Below are positions 1-7,756 of a stretch of 16,272 bases of DNA, one piece after another. Each line of letters begins with the position of its first letter. Within the stretch, counting starts at the first letter, position 1. The stretch covers positions 1-16,272 of the forward strand of contig JAEZDS010000084.1 in NCBI GenBank assembly GCA_023433205.1. The letters run 5' to 3'. The position numbers were made by a program, and so were the translations under genes. The notes below the pieces were generated by a model. The model did no database searches, was not told the origin of the DNA, and saw nothing but the letters and a program-made list of their open reading frames with translations. This stretch comes from Bacteroidota bacterium (lineage in GTDB: Bacteria > Bacteroidota > Bacteroidia > B-17B0 > Aurantibacillaceae).

Positions 1-17
1 TTGTTTATAAGAGACAG
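1..17. other. Tn5 mosaic-end-like terminal sequence (adapter remnant or IS end)
   Basis: Read on the minus strand, bases 17 to 1 are CTGTCTCTTATAAACAA. The first 12 match the Tn5/Nextera mosaic end exactly, and 15 of 17 match overall (mismatches at positions 13 and 17). It begins exactly where the conserved RicT sequence stops: family members continue GREL with two Cys, but this frame switches to unrelated residues. Two explanations fit: an untrimmed tagmentation adapter at a contig end, or the terminal inverted repeat of an IS4/IS50-type element inserted in ricT, where assembly broke. The mismatch at position 13 is slightly awkward for a pure adapter. Confidence 0.65.
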
Positions 18-680
18 AAGTTCACGTCCGCACGAGCCAATACCTCCAAGGCGTGACGCCTCCTGACGCGACCCTATCTGGCGCATTTCGATCCTTACTC
101 TGAATTCTTCAGCAAGCACTTTTATAAGCTCGCGAAAATCCACCCTTGCGTCGGCTGTATAATAGAAAATTGCTTTTGATTTGTCGCCCTGGAACTCAAC
201 ATCACTGAGTTTCATTTCCAGTCCCAGACGGAGCGCAATGGTACGGGCTCTGTACATGGTATTTACCTCAAGTGCCCTGGCTTCTTTCCATTTATCGAGA
301 TCGGCCTGTCGCGCTTTACGGTAGATCTTCCTGATCTCTGCTGTGTCAAAATTGATGTTCTTTTTCTTCAGCTGCAGGCGCACCAGCTCACCTGTAAGTG
401 ACACCGTACCAATATCATGTCCGGAAGATGCCTCCACTGCTATTGGCTCGCCAATCTGCAGTGAGAGGTTATTTGTATTGCGGTAAAACTCCTTGCGTGA
501 ATTTTTGAACCTTACTTCTACTATATCAAAGGGCTTCTGTCCGGCAGGCAGGTGCATATTTCCCAGCCAGTCGAAAACCGTTAATTTATTACAGCTGTCA
601 CCAACTCCGCAGGCACCATTGTTGTTACACCCTGCCGGAAGTCCGCTTGATCCTGTACCGCATCCGCTGCCACATCCCAT
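1..680 (-). CDS. ricT: RicT-like PSP1-domain protein, 3' end missing
   Basis: The reading frame starts at ATG 680-678 and stays open to the left window edge; about 221 codons (680 to 18) look genuine. The N-terminus is Cys-rich, with Cys at residues 3, 7, 18, 24 and 30, followed by a conserved block beginning FDWLGNM. The PSP1 core contains the motif MRQIGSRQEASRLGGIG followed by SCGREL. These are hallmarks of the PSP1 family (Bacillus YaaT/RicT), an Fe-S-associated factor that in Bacillus works with RicA and RicF on RNase Y-dependent mRNA maturation; its partners in Bacteroidota are unclear. The family normally continues GREL-CC, but here the frame runs into a Tn5-end-like sequence exactly after GREL, so residues encoded by 1-17 are not trusted. 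A promoter-like element lies just upstream (699-730). Family call is confident; cellular role is inferred. Confidence 0.9.
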   Translation of the reverse strand, partial: MGCGSGCGTGSSGLPAGCNNNGACGVGDSCNKLTVFDWLGNMHLPAGQKPFDIVEVRFKNSRKEFYRNTNNLSLQIGEPIAVEASSGHDIGTVSLTGELVRLQLKKKNINFDTAEIRKIYRKARQADLDKWKEARALEVNTMYRARTIALRLGLEMKLSDVEFQGDKSKAIFYYTADARVDFRELIKVLAEEFRVRIEMRQIGSRQEASRLGGIGSCGRELLSLIN

Positions 681-698
681 ACTTTAAAAAATTAAGGT

Positions 699-730
699 TA
701 AAGATACATAGATTTAGAAAGGCCGGCAAA
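699..730 (-). promoter_or_regulatory. Bacteroidota-type promoter for ricT
   Basis: On the minus strand there is TTTG (730-727), a 20-base spacer, then TATCTTTA (706-699). This matches the Bacteroidota housekeeping consensus TTTG-N19-21-TAnnTTTG with only the last base of the -7 box different. The -7 box lies 18 bases upstream of the ATG at 680, giving a short leader. The preceding gene ends at 807, so the element sits wholly in the intergenic gap. Confidence 0.55.
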
Positions 731-806
731 TGACTTCAACCAGCTATCCCTTATGTCCTGATTACAGGCAGAGGAGAATAAACCCTGCGGCGCGGTGCGC
801 AACCCA

Positions 807-1733
807 TCAAATTTTGTCCAGTTTTGATCTGTGAAGTCTTTCAAAATCAACATTGCCCTGCAGGCCTCCGCTATGGATCACCAGCACAGAACTTCCCGGA
901 CTGATCAACATCTTGTTACAGAGATCGTACAGCGCAAAAAAAAGCTTTACGGTATAAACATGGTCCAGAATGATGCCGGTACTGATCTCGAACTTCCTTT
1001 TAAAATCTATCAACTGCTGGTTGTACCGGGCAAAACCCGAGAATGCATAGGATGATATGATAGCATGCGAACTCAGAATATTGTTACCCATTGCCTCATC
1101 ACCGGAAATTGTGAATCCCCTTAATTCACTGAATGATGCTCTCACCTGTTCAGGCAGGGTGTTTTTTCCCTTTAAAACGCTGACACCTATCACCTTGCTC
1201 TTTTTGCCGTGAGAGAGCAAAAGTCCGCCGTAGGTGGTGGCTGTTCCGCAGGCGCAAAGAATGTAGTCGTAATGCCAATCAGGAGGAATAATCTCAGCAC
1301 AGCCTTTCATACCCGCTTCATTTGCTCCTCCTTCAGGAATGAGATAAAAAGGCCCCAGAAGATCTTTGAGTTTCCTCAAATATTCAGCCTGATTTTTTTT
1401 TGCGTACTCATTTCTGTCTACCACCCTGATCTTCATATCCTGCGCTCGTGCAAAATTGAGGGTGCTGCTTTCGTGTTCAACAGGACCTCTGATAAGTCCC
1501 GTTATTTCAACGTTATTTGTTTTGCAGGCCATTGCGGCCGCCGCGATATGATTGGAATGTGCGCCGCCAAAGGTAACTACCGGAAGTCCCATTTCTTTGG
1601 CGGTTCGGAGATTATGCCTTAGTTTATAAACTTTGTTTCCACCGGTTATGGGATGCAGTTTATCAAGGCGAAGCACTTCAATTTCGTGAGTAGTAATAAA
1701 TGGAAAGTTCTCAACAGGAGCAGTATCAGTCAT
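807..1733 (-). CDS. PLP-dependent ACC deaminase/D-cysteine desulfhydrase-family enzyme
   Basis: This 308-aa fold-type II PLP enzyme is a little shorter than the usual 320-340 aa. GGNKVYKL at residues 31-38 holds the predicted PLP Schiff-base lysine (K34), equivalent to the GGNK lysine of Pseudomonas ACC deaminase. GGAHSNH follows and matches the family's G-G-x-x-S-N catalytic-serine loop. A Thr/Gly-rich segment (CGTATTYGG) is the likely phosphate-binding loop. Near the C-terminus HSGGLQGN replaces HLGG of true ACC deaminases and HTGG of D-cysteine desulfhydrases, so desulfhydrase-like or unknown amino-acid chemistry is more likely than ACC deamination. I chose ATG 1733; a TTG at 1742, overlapping the stop of the upstream TPR gene, would add three residues. 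The gene is tightly linked to the TPR gene and probably cotranscribed. Substrate is not determined by sequence. Confidence 0.85.
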   Translation of the reverse strand: MTDTAPVENFPFITTHEIEVLRLDKLHPITGGNKVYKLRHNLRTAKEMGLPVVTFGGAHSNHIAAAAMACKTNNVEITGLIRGPVEHESSTLNFARAQDMKIRVVDRNEYAKKNQAEYLRKLKDLLGPFYLIPEGGANEAGMKGCAEIIPPDWHYDYILCACGTATTYGGLLLSHGKKSKVIGVSVLKGKNTLPEQVRASFSELRGFTISGDEAMGNNILSSHAIISSYAFSGFARYNQQLIDFKRKFEISTGIILDHVYTVKLFFALYDLCNKMLISPGSSVLVIHSGGLQGNVDFERLHRSKLDKI

Positions 1734-1738
1734 CACAT

Positions 1739-3574
1739 TCAATTGTTCAGCACATCTCCGCGCAGCTCTCTGAAACGTTGCCTGGCTTCTACGGTAAAAA
1801 CAGAGCCTGGAAAAGCTGTAAGTACCTGCTGATATGCCTCAGCGGCCTTATCCTTATTACTAAGATTATAATGATAGAGTTCAGCCAGTTTATATTGTGC
1901 ATCATCGCCATACAACTCTCCGGGGTAATAGGTGAGGATGTCACTGTACATTTTTTCCGCCTCCGCGTATCGGCCCAGCCTGGTGTAAATGGAAGCTTTC
2001 CTGAACAGGATATCATCTCCAAGGGTGTGATCGTTATAAATCAGATTGATACTGTCCATTCTGCTGATGGCCTCAGTATAGCGGTGCTGTAAAACCAGCA
2101 ATTCAGCTGAGGAGAACATGCGGAGAGGGGCGGCAGCTGTATCAACACCAATGGCATCGGTGATCACCAGGCTCAGGTCAAGCGCGTCGTTGGCAATAAG
2201 TTTTGATGTTGCGCCCTTTAAAACATCACACTGTGCTTTGGCCCAGGCAAAGTCGCCGGCATAGTAGCTTAGCTTTGCATTCCTGAACTTTGCCTCCTGC
2301 CCTACAGGTTCATATTTAAAATCCTTCTCAACCTGCGAGTATAACAAAGAAGCATCCCAGATGTCGCCGTTCAGAAGATACAGATCACCCAATACGATCT
2401 TAAAATCAGCACGCACAGGAGCTTCAATACCCGGCTGAATGATAAATTTCTCCAGTCTCTCAATAGCTTTGCCACTCTCTGACAAATAATATGCCTGCAA
2501 GTACACCAGGTTCTTCAGCAGCTGATGGCTCAGGTTAAGATGGCCGTATTTAGCACAGGCCCCGGCCAGCCTTACCTCTAAAGCGCGCAGCTCTTCAGGC
2601 GCCGGTTTTGGCTGAGAAGTCAGAGACAGAAAATCAACGTGCAGACTTTCAATAGTTGCTACCTCGTAATAAGTATTGTTCTCACCTTTCGCAAGCAGGT
2701 ATTCGTAACAACGTTTTGCTGTTTGCCATTCTTTGTTTTCCACACAAACTCTTGCGAGCTCATAAATCCGGTGGCCCTCTTCACGGAGCCGTTTGTCAAG
2801 CGCCCTGGCCTGTACAAAAGCACCGTCAAAATCTTTTTGCTGCTTCTGCACATAAATGAGGAATTCCACCAGCACCACTTTGCCTGGATTTTTGCTTATT
2901 CTTTTTTGCAGTTCTTCTTTCAGGACGGGATTTTTGAAGCCTCCGCTCTGATCATCATAACCAAGGCTGTTCTGAAGCTGTCCCTGAACGGTAGCCAGTT
3001 CCGAATCCCTGAATTCAAGTGCATCAAGATATTCACTGATCATTGATCTTACATCACCGGAGGTCTTGAAAATCTCTGCCCGTTCATAATAAAAAGGATA
3101 GTCGGGGTTTGCCTTGCGTGCCTTCTCGTAAACCTGCAGAGCGCGTTCAAACTCCTTTTCTCTGAGAAATGCCTGAGCCAGTTGCTGAAGGTATGGCTGC
3201 ATCGGTGTTAATTCCTTAAGTGCCCTGTCGAACGATTCTGACTTCCTTTTATCTTCTCCCTGTTTACTGTAGATGTGACCGAGCTGCACATACAGGTAAG
3301 CATCACGTCGGTGCGAACGGATATGTTTTTTCACCATCTTTTCGGCGCCGTTCAGATCGCCCGCGCCCAGAAGACTGTGGTAATAATCCTGATACCAGCG
3401 ATCGGGCTGCCTCTCATAAAGCATTTCAAGATATACATTGGCTTTCTCGAATTCCTTTTCAGAGAGGTATTGAATGGCAAGTCTTTCCTGTGTTTGTTCT
3501 CTCTGTGAAAAAACATTGAAACAGGAAAAAACGATTATCAGAAGAAGAAAGGTGTGATTATACCGGCCCATCAT
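1739..3574 (-). CDS. Secreted tetratricopeptide-repeat protein
   Basis: This 611-aa protein begins with two consecutive Met codons and a clear Sec signal peptide: hydrophobic residues about 8-20, with likely cleavage after VFS before Gln24. The body is helical with TPR-type spacing. Repeats are clearest at residues 28-190 (blocks such as KEFEKANVYLEMLYERQPD and EFERALQVYEKARKANPDYP) and again at about 480-605 (YTEAISRMDSI, GRYAEAEKMYSDILTYYPG, KDKAAEAYQQVLTAFPGS). It is probably a periplasmic or outer-membrane-associated scaffold; the partner is unknown. A Cys at residue 18 lies inside the signal peptide but lacks a good lipobox, so I do not call a lipoprotein. A TATCTTTA promoter-like box lies just upstream (3588-3595). 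The stop (1741-1739) abuts or overlaps the downstream PLP-enzyme start, suggesting one transcript. Confidence 0.85.
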   Translation of the reverse strand: MMGRYNHTFLLLIIVFSCFNVFSQREQTQERLAIQYLSEKEFEKANVYLEMLYERQPDRWYQDYYHSLLGAGDLNGAEKMVKKHIRSHRRDAYLYVQLGHIYSKQGEDKRKSESFDRALKELTPMQPYLQQLAQAFLREKEFERALQVYEKARKANPDYPFYYERAEIFKTSGDVRSMISEYLDALEFRDSELATVQGQLQNSLGYDDQSGGFKNPVLKEELQKRISKNPGKVVLVEFLIYVQKQQKDFDGAFVQARALDKRLREEGHRIYELARVCVENKEWQTAKRCYEYLLAKGENNTYYEVATIESLHVDFLSLTSQPKPAPEELRALEVRLAGACAKYGHLNLSHQLLKNLVYLQAYYLSESGKAIERLEKFIIQPGIEAPVRADFKIVLGDLYLLNGDIWDASLLYSQVEKDFKYEPVGQEAKFRNAKLSYYAGDFAWAKAQCDVLKGATSKLIANDALDLSLVITDAIGVDTAAAPLRMFSSAELLVLQHRYTEAISRMDSINLIYNDHTLGDDILFRKASIYTRLGRYAEAEKMYSDILTYYPGELYGDDAQYKLAELYHYNLSNKDKAAEAYQQVLTAFPGSVFTVEARQRFRELRGDVLNN

Positions 3575-3587
3575 ATTTACCTGCTCA

Positions 3588-3620
3588 TAAAGATAAGATT
3601 GAACAGAGAACGGGGCTAAA
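3588..3620 (-). promoter_or_regulatory. Possible promoter for the TPR gene
   Basis: The minus strand carries TATCTTTA (3595-3588), identical to the -7 box upstream of ricT, preceded at 21-base spacing by TTTA (3620-3617), one base from the TTTG -33 box. It lies 13 bases before the ATG at 3574, which would give a very short leader. It falls in the 89-bp gap after the HATPase gene, so the TPR-PLP pair may have its own transcript. Confidence 0.35.
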
Positions 3621-3663
3621 TGAAGATGTAGTTTTCTGCTTTTTTAAGAGTTCATATCAGTAA

Positions 3664-4071
3664 TCAGCCATTGAAACCAAGGAGCACCTTTCGGCCATTA
3701 TCCTCAAACTTTATAGAATCTGCCAGGTTTGACATCAGAAAAACTCCCCTTCCGCTGATCTTATCAATATTTGCCGGATCTGTGGGGTCAGGTAAACTTT
3801 CATAGTCGAAACCCGGACCTTCATCAATTACTGAAAAAACCAGTTTATTGTCATCTGATTCAAAACCGATCTTCACGAACTTATCGGGATCATTCTTATT
3901 GCCATGCAATATTGCATTGTTCACTGCCTCAGTAACAGCAATGAGCATATTGCCATAACAGTCCTCGTTTACACTGTATATCTGGCATACATCTTCAATC
4001 AGCCTCTCAACGAGTCGCAGGCTCTGGGTATTGGACGAAATCTTCAAAGTCTGATATTTAGCGGGTATCAT
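3664..4071 (-). CDS. RsbW-like anti-sigma/Ser-Thr kinase HATPase
   Basis: This 135-aa stand-alone HATPase_c_2 domain has the GHKL ATP-binding boxes. The N box is EAVNNAILHGN (E48, N52), the G1 box is DEGPGFD (83-89), and the G2 box is GRGVFLM (107-113). These features match RsbW/SpoIIAB-like kinases, which phosphorylate STAS anti-sigma antagonists and bind sigma factors. Stand-alone members in Bacteroidota have no well-established partner. No STAS protein, PP2C phosphatase or sigma factor gene lies in the window, so the regulatory circuit cannot be assigned. Its ATG lies 14 bases inside the 3' end of the DUF4175 gene, pointing to translational coupling and a shared transcript. It is soluble, with no signal peptide or membrane segment. 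Confidence 0.88.
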   Translation of the reverse strand: MIPAKYQTLKISSNTQSLRLVERLIEDVCQIYSVNEDCYGNMLIAVTEAVNNAILHGNKNDPDKFVKIGFESDDNKLVFSVIDEGPGFDYESLPDPTDPANIDKISGRGVFLMSNLADSIKFEDNGRKVLLGFNG

Positions 4072-7000
4072 TACTCAACTGGTTGAAATAATTATTCACC
4101 TTTTCCTTATAAAATGGCGTTAAACTTGGAGGCACGGTTATTAATAACTCCATTTCCTTTTCTTTAAGTCTTTTATACTCCAAAAACTGCTCAGGGTTGC
4201 CCGGAGGCAGATTTTTTGCTTCGGTGCTTTTACGCTGCTCATCCTGCTCCCTTTCCCTCTCAGCCTTCTCACTTTCAAGAAGCCTGGTAAGGATTTCCTG
4301 CTGGCGCCGCATGGTTTCACTGCTTATCCTCCTGTTAACCAGGTCTTTCTCAGTTTGCTCCATCAAATCAGCCAGATTTCCTCCTGGTTCCCGCCCTTTG
4401 TTCTTCATATGGTTCATCAGTTGTTCCATCTGGCGCCGCAGGGCCTCCTGCTGTGCGGCCATTTTCGCGAACTGCTCGCTGTTACCTTTGGCGCCAGGTA
4501 ACCCAGAGCTTCCAGGATTCATCTGGCCAGGTTTCTGGCCGGGTTTATCTCCGGATTTCTGACCAGGCTTTTCCCCTTTTTCAAGTGCCTCTTTCAGTTC
4601 CTGCAGCTGCCTGTTAAGCTGTTCCTGCATCTGACGCATATTTGCAACTGATTTCCCCTGATTCGAACTGGATTTTCCATTACCCTTCCCCGGCTTTTTA
4701 CATTTCCCCCCCTGCTCTGCCTTGGCATTTTTTTTCTGCTGCATCTGCTGCTGCATCTGTTCAAGCGACTCGTTGAGCAACAATGCAAGATCGTTCACCG
4801 ATTTCATGGTAGACTGCATCCGCATGGCACTTTCGCCGGTGTTGCGTTCTGCGAGCTTTTCAACAGTTTTACCCATATTCATATTAATGGCACTGATCTC
4901 GCGGTTCACCACAGCACTGATCTGGGGCGCGCGTTTGCTCAGTGCAAGCAGGCTATCTTCAATAAGTTTGCTGTTGTTCCTGAGTTTGTTCTGCGCCTTC
5001 GGAATAGCGGTGTATGCCGGGTTATCGATGCGGGTATTACGGAGCTCATTCATCAGGTCCTCCTGAGCGAATGACAAATTGAGGAGATTTTCAAGGATCT
5101 GACGAAGTGCCTGAGCATTCTCTTCTTCCTGCTGACTTTCGGCCTCCTCCATAGCCTGTTCAAGTTTTTCCTTCATCTCCTTCATCTTTTCGCTGGCCTT
5201 TTGCTGCGACTGTGAAGCCGATTTTTTGCTCCCCTTGCCAAGTTTGTCTGAGCTGTTTTCCATCTCATCACTTATCTCCTTTTCCATATCACCGGTTTCG
5301 GGCACAGGCATTGGTTCTTCAAGCGCCTTGTTCTGTTCTTTGGTCTCAGCCAGCTGCTTTTTTAACTCATCAAATTCCTTTTTCAGCTTATCCTGTTCTT
5401 TTTTCAGCTCATCGGCAGACTTTTTCTTATCGGCGGTTTTTGACGTCTCTCCATCTTTTTTTGAATTTTCATCTGTCTTTTCCTGCTTTTGCTCTTTCTC
5501 TGAATCCTTCTGGCCCTTATCTGCATCATCTTTCTTATTCTCAGATGACTTTTCCTCAGGTTTTTTCCCTTCGGTCTGTTCTTTCAGGGCTTCCTGCTTT
5601 TTTTGCAGCTCATCCAGCTTCTCAATCGCATCCTGCATCTTCTGCTGCATCTCAAGCTGCCTGAAAGCCTCAAGGTTACGGTCTAATTCTTTCTCTATAT
5701 CCTTGTTGCTGAGCTTTAATTCTTCAAGTTTCTCCTGCACCTGATTTTTATCAAGTTTCTCAAGCATTCGGTTTAGTTCATCGAACAATTTCTTCATTTC
5801 GGGAGTCATCACGTTCTCAAATAGCTCCTGAAGCTGTTTCTGTTTTTCAAGTATGGATTCGTCAAGCGGCTCATACTCGTTTTGCCGCCTGTTGTTCTGC
5901 TCGTTCTGCTTTTTTATTTCATCAATTTTATTTTGCAGCGACTGCTGTTTTTTAAGCAGGTCCTCCAGACTCTTTTTATCTTCATATCCCAGCTGCTGCT
6001 TTTCATTCATTTTCCGGGTAAGTTCATTGATGTCTTTCTGCAGCTCTGCGGCTTTTTTAATACTTTGCTCAAGTTCTTTTTTAATCTCAGAATTACTTTT
6101 GCCTGTTGCCTCCCTTATTTCTTCGCGGGTTGGTGCCTTAAATGCAAGCATCTGGGTTCGCGCCGATTTTGGTCCGTTAACTCCATCGTTATCGTGTACT
6201 TCAAAATAATAATCCACTCTGTCGCCTGCGTTTAACCTGAACTGAGCGGCATCCATAAAGTGGAAATAGGGTTGAGAAATTTTGCTCTTGTCAATTGAAA
6301 GTGGCAGTGCACCACTTGTGGTTAAAGGATTCCCCAGCGAGTCGGTTCCTGATTTTTTGTAGTGGAACACCAGTCTGGAAAAACCATGGTCATCACGGAT
6401 CTGCCCGCTGAAATAAACGTAATTGGGCTGCACTGAATCAATCTTCTCGCTAACTTCAATGGAGGGCACACGGTCAGGCAAAACATTTACTGCGTAGCTC
6501 ACCGAATCGGCACCGTTGCTTACAAACTTGTTCTGCGGTTTCAGCGTATACCTGTTACTTGAGAACATTTGTCTTGTAAAACTGAACTGGTCAGACCCCT
6601 GTTTTTGTGATGCAAGCACCGTGTCGCTGAAGATCACCTGAAGATTCTCGGTGTTGCGGGTATTAAAGGTCCAGGTGGCTTTTGTACCTTCGGGAATCTG
6701 CAGATCGCCCGTGTTTACCAGCAGCTCGGATTGCCGGTTCAGGTAAGCGGGATAAACGAGCTGAACATTGAACTGCTGCAATCCTGGTTTGGGAAGAACG
6801 CTGATCTCATATTCGCGGGAGTAAAATCCTGCAGCCGTTAATCTGAACCTGATGTTCTTCTGAAGATTGGTAAAAAGGTGTGTGAAGTTCAGCTGATCCT
6901 TTTTCTCCAGTTTATACTCAATGCCATTCATCTCAACAAAAACCTCGTCGGGTACCTGTCTTCCATCTACTTTCAGCAAAAGTTCAAAATCCTCAGTTTG

Positions 7001-7630
7001 CAGGGCCGACATTTTTTGATTCTGGATCTGAAAACTGAATGGCATTTCTTTCTCGAAGTAGGTATCGTAATTTACCAGGCGCTGTGTACTTTTTGAAAAA
7101 ACGTGCGGCCAAAGGGCGGCAATTACCAGCGTAATAACCAGCAGTGGTAAAACGTAACGCAGGTATCTTCGATTTTCTTTGAGATCAACTGCGGCGGCAA
7201 AATGAACCGGAGCGAGTTCGCTGATCTTTTGGTCAATTCCCGCTAGCAGCAGTTCATCGCTCAGATGCATGGCTTTCCTGTTACGAAGTTGAAGCACATT
7301 CAGCAATTTATCCTGTACATTAGAGAAATGTGTTCCAATAATAGTAGCGGCCTGGTCGTAAGACAGAACACTGCCTATACGATACAATTTCAGAAGAGGG
7401 ATTAGAACGTATTTTGTTAAGACCGCCAGTGCCGACAGAATAAAACCGAAAAAAAGTATGGCGCGAACTATCTTGCCAAATTGTCCGTAGTATTCAAGCA
7501 GAACCACCGAAAGGAAAGCTGCGATAAGGATGCCCGAAGCATATAGCAGTCCTTTTATCAGTTGGTTTTTATAATATCTTCTGATAAAAGCATCAAGTTT
7601 CAGTATCAGAATATTTTCGTTTGAACCCAT
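4058..7630 (-). CDS. DUF4175-family membrane-anchored coiled-coil protein
   Basis: This very large protein (1190 aa) has two adjacent N-terminal membrane segments (about 27-48 and 55-78) and a third at 158-175. A beta-rich region follows, up to about residue 490 and probably extracytoplasmic. From about residue 500 to near the end it is dominated by Lys/Glu/Gln/Met coiled coil with low-complexity patches: a nearly pure Lys/Glu/Asp/Ser stretch at about 690-735 and Gly-Gln-Lys-Pro repeats at about 1017-1043. This architecture matches DUF4175, common in Bacteroidota and related to a family in alphaproteobacteria; its function is unknown. The start ATG 7630 is preceded by a TATATTTG -7 box. The 3' end overlaps the HATPase gene by 14 bases. 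Base-composition skew from the Lys/Glu/Gln codons creates many long spurious frames on the opposite strand. An envelope or structural role is only inferred. Confidence 0.85.
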   Translation of the reverse strand: MGSNENILILKLDAFIRRYYKNQLIKGLLYASGILIAAFLSVVLLEYYGQFGKIVRAILFFGFILSALAVLTKYVLIPLLKLYRIGSVLSYDQAATIIGTHFSNVQDKLLNVLQLRNRKAMHLSDELLLAGIDQKISELAPVHFAAAVDLKENRRYLRYVLPLLVITLVIAALWPHVFSKSTQRLVNYDTYFEKEMPFSFQIQNQKMSALQTEDFELLLKVDGRQVPDEVFVEMNGIEYKLEKKDQLNFTHLFTNLQKNIRFRLTAAGFYSREYEISVLPKPGLQQFNVQLVYPAYLNRQSELLVNTGDLQIPEGTKATWTFNTRNTENLQVIFSDTVLASQKQGSDQFSFTRQMFSSNRYTLKPQNKFVSNGADSVSYAVNVLPDRVPSIEVSEKIDSVQPNYVYFSGQIRDDHGFSRLVFHYKKSGTDSLGNPLTTSGALPLSIDKSKISQPYFHFMDAAQFRLNAGDRVDYYFEVHDNDGVNGPKSARTQMLAFKAPTREEIREATGKSNSEIKKELEQSIKKAAELQKDINELTRKMNEKQQLGYEDKKSLEDLLKKQQSLQNKIDEIKKQNEQNNRRQNEYEPLDESILEKQKQLQELFENVMTPEMKKLFDELNRMLEKLDKNQVQEKLEELKLSNKDIEKELDRNLEAFRQLEMQQKMQDAIEKLDELQKKQEALKEQTEGKKPEEKSSENKKDDADKGQKDSEKEQKQEKTDENSKKDGETSKTADKKKSADELKKEQDKLKKEFDELKKQLAETKEQNKALEEPMPVPETGDMEKEISDEMENSSDKLGKGSKKSASQSQQKASEKMKEMKEKLEQAMEEAESQQEEENAQALRQILENLLNLSFAQEDLMNELRNTRIDNPAYTAIPKAQNKLRNNSKLIEDSLLALSKRAPQISAVVNREISAINMNMGKTVEKLAERNTGESAMRMQSTMKSVNDLALLLNESLEQMQQQMQQKKNAKAEQGGKCKKPGKGNGKSSSNQGKSVANMRQMQEQLNRQLQELKEALEKGEKPGQKSGDKPGQKPGQMNPGSSGLPGAKGNSEQFAKMAAQQEALRRQMEQLMNHMKNKGREPGGNLADLMEQTEKDLVNRRISSETMRRQQEILTRLLESEKAEREREQDEQRKSTEAKNLPPGNPEQFLEYKRLKEKEMELLITVPPSLTPFYKEKVNNYFNQLSNDTR

Positions 7631-7658
7631 GGTTGAAAATGGCTTTTGGCCTGTAAGA

Positions 7659-7666
7659 CAAATATA
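7659..7666 (-). promoter_or_regulatory. -7 promoter box of the DUF4175-HATPase unit
   Basis: The minus strand reads TATATTTG, a perfect match to the Bacteroidota -7 consensus TAnnTTTG, 28 bases upstream of the DUF4175 ATG. No clear TTTG is found at the -33 position (TGAT at 20-base spacing), so the element is incomplete. It lies in the 126-bp gap after the upstream secreted-protein gene. Confidence 0.42.
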
Positions 7667-7756
7667 AAAAAGGCTGAGGTTCGGCCATCAGAACACCTGT
7701 TAAACTTTGCTAGCCGGGGCCCAGGGGATTAACGGCGCAATAACGGGGCGGATGGT

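Noticed and set aside
493..687. Small plus-strand Pro-rich frame opposite ricT
   Set aside because: It is antisense to the Gly/Cys-rich ricT N-terminus and has no promoter or conserved features.
780..806. GC-rich TGCG...CGCA stem after the PLP-enzyme stop as a terminator
   Set aside because: The stem is only four base pairs and no T-run follows, so it is not supported.
5226..5744. Long plus-strand Ser/Phe/Cys-rich reading frame (and neighbours at 4197-5066, 5853-6235)
   Set aside because: These lie antisense to the Lys/Glu/Gln coiled coil of the DUF4175 gene; the compositional skew removes stop codons on the other strand. The proteins are low-complexity and have no promoter or recognisable domain.
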